Shown here in pieces: positions 52,582 to 63,000 of a stretch of 64,000 nucleotides of DNA. The translations under genes and the position numbers were made by a program. The DNA lies in assembly GCA_012270965.1 (NCBI GenBank), contig JAAXHJ010000048.1:1-64000 (forward strand), given 5' to 3'. Origin of the DNA: Candidatus Palauibacter poriticola. Lineage in GTDB: Bacteria; Gemmatimonadota; Gemmatimonadetes; Palauibacterales; Palauibacteraceae. The notes beneath the pieces are model-generated. The model searched no databases. It was not told the origin of the DNA and worked only from the letters and a program-made list of their open reading frames with translations. Numbering within the stretch: the first letter of the stretch is position 1; every line of letters starts with the position of its first letter.

Positions 52582-54383
52582 TGCCGGGGGCCCGAGATCC
52601 CGGCGTGCGGAACCCCGTCGCTGACCATGAAATCCAACCCCTCCGCCCACGGAGGCACCTTCCGCGGGTCGCGCAGGATGCCCCGAAGACGGCGCGTGCC
52701 GGGGTCCAGGACCAAAGCCGCCGCGCGACCCCCCGAACGCCCGATCGCGACCACCCCGCCGGGACCGGACAGCCGGACTCGCTCCAGTCCATCGGAACCG
52801 GCCCAGCGGCTCTCGTAGGGAATCGTGAAGACGAACTGTCCGCCCCCGTACTCCACTTCGTCCGGAGTGAATGAGAAGGAGAACAGGGACCGGCCCGCCG
52901 CGTCGAATCCATCCAGGCGGTACGGACCCTCCCCGGCCGGCGGCTTCGGGGGCGCGTTGATGACGAAGGCGGGTTCCAGCAGAAGATCCGCGGCGCCGGC
53001 GTTGCCCCACAGGAGCAGCGTCGGCTCGGGGTCGGACCTCCGCAGGATCAACGATTCGTGCCTCCGCCGGAACTCCATGGCCTTGACGAAATGATAGTCG
53101 CTGATCCAACTCGGATCGCAGTACGTCATCAGATCCCGATACTCGGCCGGGTCGACCATTCGCGTGTTCCCGCGCCGGGTCTCGTATCCGAACACTCCGA
53201 TGGAGCCCTCCTCGTACGGAAAGTCCGGATCGGCGTTCAGCGCCCCGCCGCAGGGAGCATGCCGGAGCCCCATGTTGTGCCCCAGCTCGTGGGCAAACGT
53301 GTCGATATCGAGGACTCCCACGCCGACCGGCAGCCCGATGTAGCCCAAGCCCCTGAAGGGGGACCCGGGAGGCTCCGCGAGGGCACCGTAGTAGTAGTCC
53401 CGCCGCCGCTCGATGAGCCGGAGCACGCTAATCTCGCGCAGAAGCGCCAGCCAACCCGCCGCGGTCGTGAGGTCCGCCGTCGTGCGGTAGGGCTCGCGTA
53501 TCCTCAGTTCCAGTTCACCGATCGGGAGTACGGAACGCACGAACTTCATCCTTACGCCCGTCGCCGTCATTCCGTCGGCCCACCTCACGGCCGTCTCCGC
53601 GTCGGCGGAGTGCGCCACCGGCACCACCGTCAGACCCATCGGGGGAACCGTCAGCACATCCAGCCTCAGGCGCCCCTGGGCGGGCACGCGCCGGTCGCTT
53701 CCCGGGACCGCCGGCACGAGGCCATCCGGATCCAGCTCCACGACGAGTTCGACGCCGGGCTGGAGGACCCACCCCGGCACCATCCCGTTGAATGATCGGT
53801 CGAGCCTGCCCTCCTCGGCCTCCAGCGGGATCTGGTCCGATGGCGGATCCAGCCGCAGCGTGTGGACCGGTGCGCCATCGTGATGGAAGGTCGCCGCCGG
53901 CCGGGGGCGGAAGAAGCTGGTTCTGTCTCCCGTGACGAAGACGCGAAGGAGTGCGGGGCGGCCCGCGATCAGAGGAACGTCCCCGCCCAGCGTCTGGACC
54001 GCCTGCGTCAGATGCACGGCGGAGGCTTCGATCTTCACGCTCGCCGGGTTCACCCTCAGCCAGGCTTCGGCCCGCAGGCTCGCCACCTCGGCGGTGACCC
54101 GCGTCACGCGACCCCCCTCTAGGCCGATGACCTCCCCGTCCGCTTGGACTGCGGCGACCGATGGATCGGCTGCGGCCCAGCGCGGAGGCGCCCAGGCCGG
54201 GATCGTGCTGAAGGCCGCACCGCCCTCGTCGAGAACCCGCACCCGATACCGGACGGCCTCGCCCTCGAGGACGGTGGCGTCGGCGGGGAGAAGCTCGAGC
54301 GTGCGCGGAACCCGCTCGGGCTGCGATGCCAGGTCGCCGCAGCCGGCCACCGCGAGGACCGCGCATAGGAATCGCTTGTTCAC
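52578..54383 (-). CDS. Secreted metzincin-type metalloprotease (paralogue of 37066..40326, no LRRs)
   Basis: Big2-like N-terminus; FAHELGHNMGLRHAPCGGALNADPDFPYEEGSIGVFGYE; Met-turn DLMTYCDPSWISDYHF. Confidence 0.9.
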   Translation of the reverse strand: MNKRFLCAVLAVAGCGDLASQPERVPRTLELLPADATVLEGEAVRYRVRVLDEGGAAFSTIPAWAPPRWAAADPSVAAVQADGEVIGLEGGRVTRVTAEVASLRAEAWLRVNPASVKIEASAVHLTQAVQTLGGDVPLIAGRPALLRVFVTGDRTSFFRPRPAATFHHDGAPVHTLRLDPPSDQIPLEAEEGRLDRSFNGMVPGWVLQPGVELVVELDPDGLVPAVPGSDRRVPAQGRLRLDVLTVPPMGLTVVPVAHSADAETAVRWADGMTATGVRMKFVRSVLPIGELELRIREPYRTTADLTTAAGWLALLREISVLRLIERRRDYYYGALAEPPGSPFRGLGYIGLPVGVGVLDIDTFAHELGHNMGLRHAPCGGALNADPDFPYEEGSIGVFGYETRRGNTRMVDPAEYRDLMTYCDPSWISDYHFVKAMEFRRRHESLILRRSDPEPTLLLWGNAGAADLLLEPAFVINAPPKPPAGEGPYRLDGFDAAGRSLFSFSFTPDEVEYGGGQFVFTIPYESRWAGSDGLERVRLSGPGGVVAIGRSGGRAAALVLDPGTRRLRGILRDPRKVPPWAEGLDFMVSDGVPHAGISGPRQ

Positions 54384-54450
54384 GCTGCTCACCTTGTTCC
54401 CGGGCCACATCGCAGGCAAGCCGGACCCCCTCGCGGTCAAGCCCCCGCCG

Positions 54451-55464
54451 TCACGGCTCCGGCGGGCGCACTTGACGCAACCCCGCGGTGATGAGCGTCC
54501 ACTGCAACATCATCTGGTCGCGCACCGGCATGGGGACCAGCCCGTGTTTCTTCGCCTCGGCGGAGACCGCGGTCGGCGCGGTCCCCTTGGACAGCTCGCT
54601 CCCCCAAGCGTCGAGCCGCCCCTTCCAGCGTTCGGCGGCCGGATCCGGAGGGCCTGGACTGTCGCCCACGCCGGGGAGGATGAAAAGCGGCATCTCCGAG
54701 ACGAGGGTGAGCGTGTCGTGGCCAAGACCGCGCAGCGTTTCCATCGAACTCGGCCAGAAGCGGGACGCGGTCTCGGAGTCCCCCAAGGTTTCGAAGTGGG
54801 CGGCCATGCGGCTCGAGTCGGGTCGCGAGGCGAAGCCCCGCTCGAAGCGGAAGAAGCCCTTCTCCCCGTGGCGCTCGGCATCGTGCAGGGCGTAGCCGAG
54901 CGCTCGCGCGCGTTGACGGCACGAGGCCTTCAGCGCTTCGCAACGATGCTCCCAAGCGCGATCGATGAGGAAAAAGGGGCCCCCGGCGAACCCCATACCG
55001 TGCAGGGAGGCGTGCAGCACGAAGGGTCGATCGCACGTGCGCCACCAATCGTACGCCGCACGGTTCTCGGGCCGCGCTCCGGGGTCGGCGTCGTCGCGCG
55101 GGAAGCCGAATTCGATGTCGTCGCCGGGCAGCTCCCGCACCTTGCCCGCCAAGTATCGCCCGAGATCGTACGCGTCCGTACCGGCATCCTGCCACGGGGC
55201 GTTCCGGCTCTCCCCATCGGGGTTGATGTGCGGGATGATCCACCACTGATGGCGGGTGAGCATCGGATCCTCCGGGTCGAGTCCCGCCAGGCAGCCGGCG
55301 AGCCGACGCAGGAGACGCGGACCCACCGGTTCGTCGGCGTGGCAGCCGCCGAGCAGGCTCACGGCCTCGCGCCCCCGCCCGAAGCGGAAACCCACGACCG
55401 GCCGCCCTTCGCGCGACGACCCGAGTACGCGCCCGGAACTCGCGGAAGTGTCCCGGGAGGCCAT
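54451..55464 (-). CDS. M14 family zinc carboxypeptidase-like protein
   Basis: LGGCHADEPVGPRLL (HxxE), IIPHINPDGESRN, LHASLHGMGFAGGPFFL, LVSEMPLF. Confidence 0.85.
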   Translation of the reverse strand: MASRDTSASSGRVLGSSREGRPVVGFRFGRGREAVSLLGGCHADEPVGPRLLRRLAGCLAGLDPEDPMLTRHQWWIIPHINPDGESRNAPWQDAGTDAYDLGRYLAGKVRELPGDDIEFGFPRDDADPGARPENRAAYDWWRTCDRPFVLHASLHGMGFAGGPFFLIDRAWEHRCEALKASCRQRARALGYALHDAERHGEKGFFRFERGFASRPDSSRMAAHFETLGDSETASRFWPSSMETLRGLGHDTLTLVSEMPLFILPGVGDSPGPPDPAAERWKGRLDAWGSELSKGTAPTAVSAEAKKHGLVPMPVRDQMMLQWTLITAGLRQVRPPEP

Positions 55465-55648
55465 GATCCGGTCGAACCGTCGTGTCAGCGGGGTTTCGAT
55501 TCGGAGTCTCCGTTCGGTCGTCGGACTGGGGTTCCGATTCCGGGTCGCGCCGGGGTTGGGCGGTGTTCTCCGTCACCCTACATTGGACTCTCCCTCGCGT
55601 CACCTCGTGGCGGGAGTACGCCGGAACCCGGGAGTCCGACCGAATATC

Positions 55649-56233
55649 ATGGATGTCCTGACGCCGATCGTCGTTCTGGGGCTGGTCGTGGCCGCACTCG
55701 TGGGTCTTGCGTTCGGCTGGTGGCTCCGCAGCCGACGGATCGCCGGAAGGGAGCTGACGCTCAAGCGTCGATTCGACAACCGCCTGTCCGCCATCGAAGA
55801 GGACGCCCGGCGCGTGCTGGAGCGTGCGCGGCTCGATTCCGAGGACGCGCAACGGAAGATCGAGGCCGAGCGGGACAGCCTCTACTCCCGCCTTGCGAAG
55901 CTGGATCCCGAGGGGGTTGGGATCGTGACCACGGAGCGGCGGGCCGGCCTCCCGCGGACGCGAGCGGGTCGCGGGCGCAACGCGCGTCCCCGGGCCGTGG
56001 AGGGGGCGGGCGCGGGGGCATCGCGCGAGAGCGACGATCTGACGCGCATCAAGGGGATCGGCCCTACCTTCGAGGCGCGGCTGAACGAGATGGGCTACCG
56101 CACGTATCTCGATCTGGCCCGGTGGACCTCCGAAGACCTCGATGCGCTCGGCAAGGGGTTCGGCGCCCGCATCCGGCTTGAGGAGTGGTCCGACCGGGCG
56201 GCCGAACTCCATCGCCGGAAGTACGGCGCGTAG
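55649..56233 (+). CDS. Membrane-anchored helix-hairpin-helix protein
   Basis: N-terminal TM helix, coiled coil, then DDLTRIKGIGPTFEARLNEMGYRTYLDLARWTSEDLDALGKGFG. Confidence 0.82.
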   Translation: MDVLTPIVVLGLVVAALVGLAFGWWLRSRRIAGRELTLKRRFDNRLSAIEEDARRVLERARLDSEDAQRKIEAERDSLYSRLAKLDPEGVGIVTTERRAGLPRTRAGRGRNARPRAVEGAGAGASRESDDLTRIKGIGPTFEARLNEMGYRTYLDLARWTSEDLDALGKGFGARIRLEEWSDRAAELHRRKYGA

Positions 56234-56306
56234 AACTCGCGTACCGACCTTGTCGGACGAGTGCCTCACGGCTCTCGGCGCTGACGCGGGGTTTCGCGGC
56301 GGGCGG

Positions 56307-59300
56307 CTATAGCGCCAGCACGATCCCTCGGGCCGGTTCTCCGTTGGCCCGTTCGATGGCTTCGACGTAGCAGGCGACCTGCGCCTCGTATTGGGTGCGC
56401 GCCGCGGCGGGGCGGCGGTCCGTCTTGTAGTCGACGACCGTCCAGAGGGGGCCGGACCCGGTGACCTCGCGGAAGGCGAGGTCCGCGACGCCCTCGACGA
56501 TGGCCTCGTCCCTCCCGCCATCCCGCTCCCCAGCCGGTGCCGCGGCCTCACGCACGTGGAATACCGGGACCTCGCGCTGGACCGCGCCGGGCCCGGAGAC
56601 CAGGGCGGCGCGCGCCCGGTCGAGCACTTCGTGTTCCAGCGCGCGCGCCGCGAGAGCCGCCGCCGCGACGATTTCGGTCTCGGGACTTCCCAGCGTGCGC
56701 CCCAGAGTTCCCGCCAGCCCGTCGAGCGCGCCGGAGTTCGCGTCTAGAGGGGCCTCGGCGAGTATGCGATGGACGAGATCGCCGAATCGCTCGCCGCCCG
56801 GACGCCCCGCCCCTTCCGCCCCCTCGGCTCCCGGCCGCGGCACGTCGATCCACGCGACATGCGTGTCCCCGTGGGCCGCGGCGTCAGCTTTGTGCGCGTC
56901 GTCGAGCTTGGCGGCGTCGTCGGGCTTGGCGGCGTCGTCGGGCTTGGCCGATTCGGCGGCGCGGCGCGCGATCGCCCCCGCCGTCACCACCGACATCGTG
57001 CGGCGTCCCCCCGCCTCCAACTTCGCCGCGCGCGACGCCTGCCACTCCCGGTGCGCGCCCATCCCCGCCTCGAAATCCAGAGTGGGTTGTTCCTCCCTCT
57101 CGACCTCGAGCAAGCGGCGTTGGCGATCACCCGCCCCGGGGTGCGCGTCGAGATCCAGCGCCGCGGGATCCCACCACACGACGTCCGTTCCCGCTTCGGC
57201 GGCATGCAGCCCCGGCGCGACCGAGTCGCGCGGCGCGCGGTGCTGGCCGCCCTTCCCATCCGGACGGTCCAGCACCGACTCCGCGCGGAAGGCCGGGGCT
57301 CCCAGGCTCTCGGCGGAGGACGGCTGGCGGCGCGCGCCGCGGGGCGGATACACCGCCGGATTCAGCGACTCGAGCCACCATTCGCGGTCTTCCTGGGAGA
57401 ATCCGCCGTGGCCATCGCGGCCGTCTCCGAGGGCCGGCACCACGAGCAAATCGCGCGCCCGCGTGGCCGCTACGTACGCGAGCCGGTCCGCCTCGGCCAT
57501 TTCCCGGCGCCGCTCCGTCTCGGCGTTGTCCAGGATGTCGCGCGGGGTCGCGCCGCAGAGGCGCTGGGCCCATAGGCGCCGCCCCGCATCCATGTGCTGC
57601 GACGGCGGCTCGTGCGCCGCCGGGCAGGTCATGTCCGCCAGGATGACGACGGGGAACTCTAGGCCCTTGGCCTTGTGCACCGTCATCATCCTCACGCCTT
57701 CGGTCCCCTCCTCGACGATGGGCGCCTCCTCGGACTGCCCGCGTTCGGCTTCGTCCTCGAGGCGGTCCAGGAACGCTCGAAACGAAGGGCTGCCCCGGCG
57801 CTCGAAGACGCGCGCCCGGTCGACGAGCCGGAGGACGTTGGCCAGCGCCTGCTCGCCCGTCGGCCAGATCGCGATGCCCGCGTGGGCGCGCGCGGCCGAG
57901 AGCAGACGCCGGAGCGTCTCCGGGATCGGACGCCGGTTCCGCTGCCGGTGGAGATCGCCAAGGAGCCCGAGCACGGTCGCCACGTCCCGCAGTTCGGGTT
58001 TCAGCGCCGTTACGTCCCTGCGGCCGTTCTCGCCGTTGTCGCCATCCGTCTCCCACCCCGCGAGCGGATGCAGCGGACCCGCGTCAACGCCGAACTCGAA
58101 CAGCGCCCGGTCGCCGAGCGAAAAGAGCGGACCCCGGAGGGCGGCGTACACCGCCAGCCGGTCGTCCGGCCACTCGATGGCCGTGAGCGCGTTCCGTACG
58201 GCAAGCACCTCCTCGCGATCATGGTACGAGCGGCCGCCGACCAGTACATGGGGAACGGCGCGGGCCTCGAGCGCGCGCACATAGGGGCGCGTCACGTCCT
58301 CCCCCCACTTCTGAAAGCGCCGGAAGAGGAGGCAGATGTGTCGGGCCTGAACCCGCACCGGACGCTCCGGATGATTCCGTTCCGTGACGACCCAGCCCGA
58401 CTCGCCGACCAGCCAGCGCACCATCTCCGCGACCGCGGCGGGGAGGGATTCCTCGACCGCGGTTCCCCAGACCCTTCCCAGTCTTCCGTACGGTCTCGGG
58501 ACCGGCAGGGCGATGATGGCGGGCTGGCTCCCGACATCGCCGCGGAAGCGCGCGAGCGGCACATACTCCGCCTGGCTTCCATCCTCGGCCGCCTTCATCC
58601 GCGTCGCGAAGGCCCCGTTCACGGCGGCCTGCAAACGGGGCTGCGACCGGAAGCTCGTGGACAGGTGCAGCACCCGCGCCCGGGCGTCCCTCAGGCGGCG
58701 TTTGGTCTTCTCGTACAGCATCACGTCCGCCCGGCGGAAGCGGTAGATCGACTGCTTCGGATCCCCGACGACGAAGAGCTTACCGCTCGCGGGCACGATG
58801 TGCTCCGGCCGCGCCTCCTCCGGATCCTCGCCGCACAGGAGGAGGAGGATCTCGACCTGCAGCGGATCGGTGTCCTGGAACTCGTCGACGAAAAAGCGCG
58901 TGAAGCGTTGCCGGTAGTGCCTCCGGATCTCCGGAATGTCTCGCAGGAGGTCCCTCGCCCGGATCAGAAGGTCCACGAAGTCGAGGCATCCGTCGCGCCG
59001 CTTGACCCGCTCGTACCGCTCCGTCACGGGCCAGAGTTCGTCCCGCAGGTGCGCAGCCAGCTCCGCATCCGCCGTCTGCAGGATCTCCTCGACCTCCTCC
59101 CGGACCGCGTCGCGGCGCGCGACGACGTCGGCCTTCGCGAGTCCGCCGCCGAAGTCCCGCGAGCGAAAGCCGCGCCAGAACCAGCCGCGCCAGCGGGCAC
59201 GCACGAAAGACCGCAGCCAACCCTCGAGATAGTCGTAGTCGCGGCCGCACGTCTTCTCCCTCCGCGCGATCTCGCGCACGCCGCGTTCGATGTGGCGCAG

Positions 59301-60002
59301 GTTCTGCGTGAGATAGTCGTCCGGGCGGGAAGCCAGCGGGGCGTAGGCGGCAAGCTCCCGCAGGAGGTCGAGAGCGCGGTCGAGTTCGGCCTCGCGGTCC
59401 CACTCGGGTCTGGACCACGGCGCGTCGAAGTCGCGCTGGTCCACGAGGCTGCCGGCCGCCGCCCGCAGCGCCGCGCGCGGACCGCCCGAATTCCGCGCAT
59501 AGCGACGGCGCAGGGCTCTGCTCACACCGGGACCGGGATCCGCCAGCGCGCCCTCGAACCAGATCTCGAAGGCGCCGTCGAGGAGACGGCCGGCTTCGTC
59601 CTCCGCGGCGACCCGGAAGGCCGGATCGACGCCGGCCTCGATCGGCCGTTCGCGCAACAAGTCGGCGCAGAAGGCGTGGATCGTGCCGATGTGGGCAAGC
59701 TCCAAGTGGCCCAGCGCACGCGAGAGGCGCTCGCGGGCTTCTCCGTGCTCCTCGCCGAGCCGAGCCTCCTCGATCGCCGCCCGCAGCCGGAGTTTCATCT
59801 CGCCGGCCGCCTTCTCGGTGAAGGTGACGGCGACGATGTCCTCCAGCGTGCCCAGACCGTGCCGCAGCACCTCGACGATCCGGCCCGTGAGCGCCGTCGT
59901 CTTCCCCGTCCCCGCCGCCGCTTCGACGAAGAGCGTGTCCTCGAGATCGTTCCGGATCGCGTCGCGCGCCTCCTGGTCGGCGAGTCTCCCCGGCCGGGTC
60001 AC
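56307..60002 (-). CDS. UvrD/AddA-like ATP-dependent helicase-nuclease
   Basis: EAAAGTGKTTALTGRIV, RFFVDEFQDTDPLQVEILLLL, VGDPKQSIYRFR, MMTVHKAKGLEFPVVIL; C-terminal VDYKTDRRP. Confidence 0.94.
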   Translation of the reverse strand: MTRPGRLADQEARDAIRNDLEDTLFVEAAAGTGKTTALTGRIVEVLRHGLGTLEDIVAVTFTEKAAGEMKLRLRAAIEEARLGEEHGEARERLSRALGHLELAHIGTIHAFCADLLRERPIEAGVDPAFRVAAEDEAGRLLDGAFEIWFEGALADPGPGVSRALRRRYARNSGGPRAALRAAAGSLVDQRDFDAPWSRPEWDREAELDRALDLLRELAAYAPLASRPDDYLTQNLRHIERGVREIARREKTCGRDYDYLEGWLRSFVRARWRGWFWRGFRSRDFGGGLAKADVVARRDAVREEVEEILQTADAELAAHLRDELWPVTERYERVKRRDGCLDFVDLLIRARDLLRDIPEIRRHYRQRFTRFFVDEFQDTDPLQVEILLLLCGEDPEEARPEHIVPASGKLFVVGDPKQSIYRFRRADVMLYEKTKRRLRDARARVLHLSTSFRSQPRLQAAVNGAFATRMKAAEDGSQAEYVPLARFRGDVGSQPAIIALPVPRPYGRLGRVWGTAVEESLPAAVAEMVRWLVGESGWVVTERNHPERPVRVQARHICLLFRRFQKWGEDVTRPYVRALEARAVPHVLVGGRSYHDREEVLAVRNALTAIEWPDDRLAVYAALRGPLFSLGDRALFEFGVDAGPLHPLAGWETDGDNGENGRRDVTALKPELRDVATVLGLLGDLHRQRNRRPIPETLRRLLSAARAHAGIAIWPTGEQALANVLRLVDRARVFERRGSPSFRAFLDRLEDEAERGQSEEAPIVEEGTEGVRMMTVHKAKGLEFPVVILADMTCPAAHEPPSQHMDAGRRLWAQRLCGATPRDILDNAETERRREMAEADRLAYVAATRARDLLVVPALGDGRDGHGGFSQEDREWWLESLNPAVYPPRGARRQPSSAESLGAPAFRAESVLDRPDGKGGQHRAPRDSVAPGLHAAEAGTDVVWWDPAALDLDAHPGAGDRQRRLLEVEREEQPTLDFEAGMGAHREWQASRAAKLEAGGRRTMSVVTAGAIARRAAESAKPDDAAKPDDAAKLDDAHKADAAAHGDTHVAWIDVPRPGAEGAEGAGRPGGERFGDLVHRILAEAPLDANSGALDGLAGTLGRTLGSPETEIVAAAALAARALEHEVLDRARAALVSGPGAVQREVPVFHVREAAAPAGERDGGRDEAIVEGVADLAFREVTGSGPLWTVVDYKTDRRPAAARTQYEAQVACYVEAIERANGEPARGIVLAL
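56892..56945. repeat. 18-bp tandem repeat, three copies, within AddA-like gene
   Basis: GTGCGCGTCGTCGAGCTT / GGCGGCGTCGTCGGGCTT / GGCGGCGTCGTCGGGCTT; protein KPDDAAKPDDAAKLDDA. Confidence 0.95.
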
Positions 60003-63000
60003 GGCGTCTCCCTCAGGCGCCGCAGATCGACCGGCGGAGGCTTACGCCGGGTGCGGAGTTCCTCGTCGGGCCCGCAGAGCTGCCGGTAGTCGCACCAGCC
60101 GCAGGCGTCCTCCCGCGGAAGCGCCGGAAAACTCCCGGCCTCGAACGCCCCGCGCAGGATCTCGCTCAGGACCCCCGCCGCTTCGAGCGCCCGATCGTCG
60201 AGCGGCACGACGTGGTCCCGAAACTCGCCATCGGCCGTGCAGTAGTACAGCCGCCCCGATTCCACTCGCTGTTCCGGGAACAGCGTCTGGGCGGCGAGCC
60301 CGTAGAGGACCGGCTGCAGGATCTCGCCTCCCTGAATCGTCGCTCCCGCCTTCGCCCAATACCGGCCGGTCTTGTGGTCCGTGACCCGCAAGACGCCGGC
60401 CGGGGTCCGTTCGATGAGGTCGATGGCGCCGCGGAGCTTCAGTCCGACGTCCAAGTCGACCGGCTCCCTCACGGAGCGCGCGTCGCGGCCGGGATCCCGG
60501 GGGAGCCCGAAGGAAAGCTCGAAGCGCCACGGCTCGAAGGGTGACGGGCTGTCGCTCTCGTGCCGCAGCCACTCCCGCAAGTCCTGCCGGATCAACTCGA
60601 TGCCGTCGTCCCACACCCGGTCGATCGCCGGCACGAGACGGTCGCGGAAGTCCTCCGCCACCCTCTCGAGCACCTCCTCGAGGATCTCGGATACCCGCGC
60701 GCCGTTCTCCGGCCCCACCGGAAGGAGGGGACGCTTCTCCGTGCTCTCGGCCTGGAGCCGGGTAAGGAGTTCGAACTGGACTTGATGCACGAGCGAACCG
60801 CGCTGCAGCGGGTCGAGCGCCTCGATCCCGGTCGGTTCCTCGCGCGGGCGCAGACCCTGAATCGCCTGGAGATAGAAGCGGTACGGGCACGCCGCGAAGT
60901 GCTGCAGCGCCGTAACCGAGTAGGGACGCGCGTCGGGCGATTCCTTCGCCAGCGCCGCCGCCGCCCGCTCGGAGAGCTGAACGAGTCCGTCCGCCCACGT
61001 CCAGCGCGGCACCTCCCAGCGGTAGGCGCGGAAACGGAGGGCGCGCGCCAAGTGGGGGTTCGAGTGGAGGAGATGACCCGCCGCCTTCACCGCGCGTCCT
61101 CCGCGGACGTCGTGCTTGTCCAGTTCGTCGAGCACCGCAAGGTCGTACTCGGCCTCGTCGATCGCCTGTGCGCGGCGTTTCGGCGCCGGCCAACCGATCC
61201 GCGCATCGGAGACCTCCTCCGCCCGCTGTGCAAGTTCCTCGAAGCCGGGCAGCCGGCCCTCCGCAGCGCGTATCGCCTCGAGCGCGTAGAAGGAGGGCAC
61301 CCGGGGCCGGGTCTTCACGGCGTCGATGCGCGGGTAGGAGAGAACGACCTGCCTCCGCGCCGCTCCGACCGCGAGCCTGAAGGCGAGCCGCTCCCGCCCA
61401 ACGCGGTCGTGGTTCGTTGCGAGACGGCCGGGAGCCAGCCGCCGCCCCATCTCGTCGAGCAGGATCGGATCTTCCCCGATCTTGGGAGGGAACACGCGCT
61501 CGGCCATGCCGGGGACGAATACGACGTCGAAGGCGAGCCCCCGCGCCGCATCGATGGGCCCGATGAACACGCGGCCGTAACGGTTCGCGGGCGGAGGTTC
61601 GGGGACCTCGAGGAGTCGCGGCGTGAGAACGCGCAGCACCTCGTCCAGGGCGACCGGACCGAGAGGCCCCATCGGCGCGAGGTCGGACAGGGCGGCGAGC
61701 ACGCTTGCGGGCCGGCGAAGCGAGTGGGCGGCGAGGGGGGTCAGCGCGGCCAGCCAACTCTCCCAGCGGGCCTCCCGGGGCAACTCGGACAGCTCCGACA
61801 GCAACGGGAGTGCGTATTCCCGCAGGGAGTCGAGATTGGCCCGCTTCCGGTCGGTCCACGCGAGGCGCGGGTGTTCGGCATCCTCCGCCTCCAAGGCGGC
61901 ACGCTTGTACTCGAGTTGCGCGGCCAGACCATCGAGTCGCCGCTCCCAGCGCTCCAGGCCCCCAACGACGGCCGCGTCGACGAGCAGCCCCTCCCAGCGG
62001 CGCGGGTTCCGTCCCGGGTTCTCTCCCCCCTCCGGCACCTCCCCAATCGACACGTACTCCGAGAAGCGAAGCGCGGAGTAGTCGTCGGCCCGGCAACGGA
62101 GAAGGGCCAGAAAGGCCCGGCCCGCCGGATCCGGACGCCGCGCGCCGTCCGCGAACCAAGGACGGATTCCCGCACGGTTGAGCGCCTCCTCCAGGTATGG
62201 CCGATAGTCTTCGGGCTGACGGAGGAGGATCGCGCACCGATCGAAGGGCGTTCCGGCCTCGGCGAGCGAGGCGAGCCTGCGCGCGATCTCCACGGCTTCC
62301 CGGCCCTCGCCGGGAGCGGAGAACACGGTGACCGCATCGTCCGCCGCGGATTCCGCCGGCACCGGACCGAAGAGGTGCGCATGGAGGCGCCCGATCGCCC
62401 CCCCGGCGGCCCTGGCGGCCCCGGAGGTCGGAGGCGGACCGGAGGGGCGCGCGCCCGCGTCCTCCAGCGCCCGCAGCGTGCGGTCATCCCCCTCGGGCAC
62501 GGTCGCGAGCAGCCCGCGGCCTCGCTCGATGAGCGCCGCGACGAACCGTCCCTCCATTTCCGTCCAGATGCGGGCGTCCAGAATCAGGAGGCGCCCGTCC
62601 TCGACCCCCGGCCGGGCGTCCGGATCGTGGAGCGCCGAGAGCGCGGCCTTGAACACGCCGGCTCGATCCGCCAGTCCGGCCGCCCTCCATTCCGCCTCGA
62701 CCGCTTCGCAGAGGGCGGCGAGGGCCGCGTCGACGGGAGCGATCTCCGACCGCGTGACGCCCGCCATGCGGAGGGCGTCCACGGCTCCTCCCACGGCGCG
62801 AACGAAGCCGGGCGTGTCCGACACCGCCGCCAGGCGGCCGAGCTTCCGCCCTTCGAGCCCCGCCAACGCTCGGGCCACGATAGCGTCGCGAGCCGCCGCA
62901 CCGCCGATCGCCCTCCCGTCGGAAGCGAGCCGCGAGAGCGCGACCTCGCGAGCCAGGAGGCGCAGCGTGGTGCGGCGCCAGCCCATGGCGGCCCCGGCCC

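Noticed and set aside
57675-60089. 804-aa plus-strand ORF
   Set aside because: Antisense to the UvrD/AddA-like helicase; no recognisable domain.
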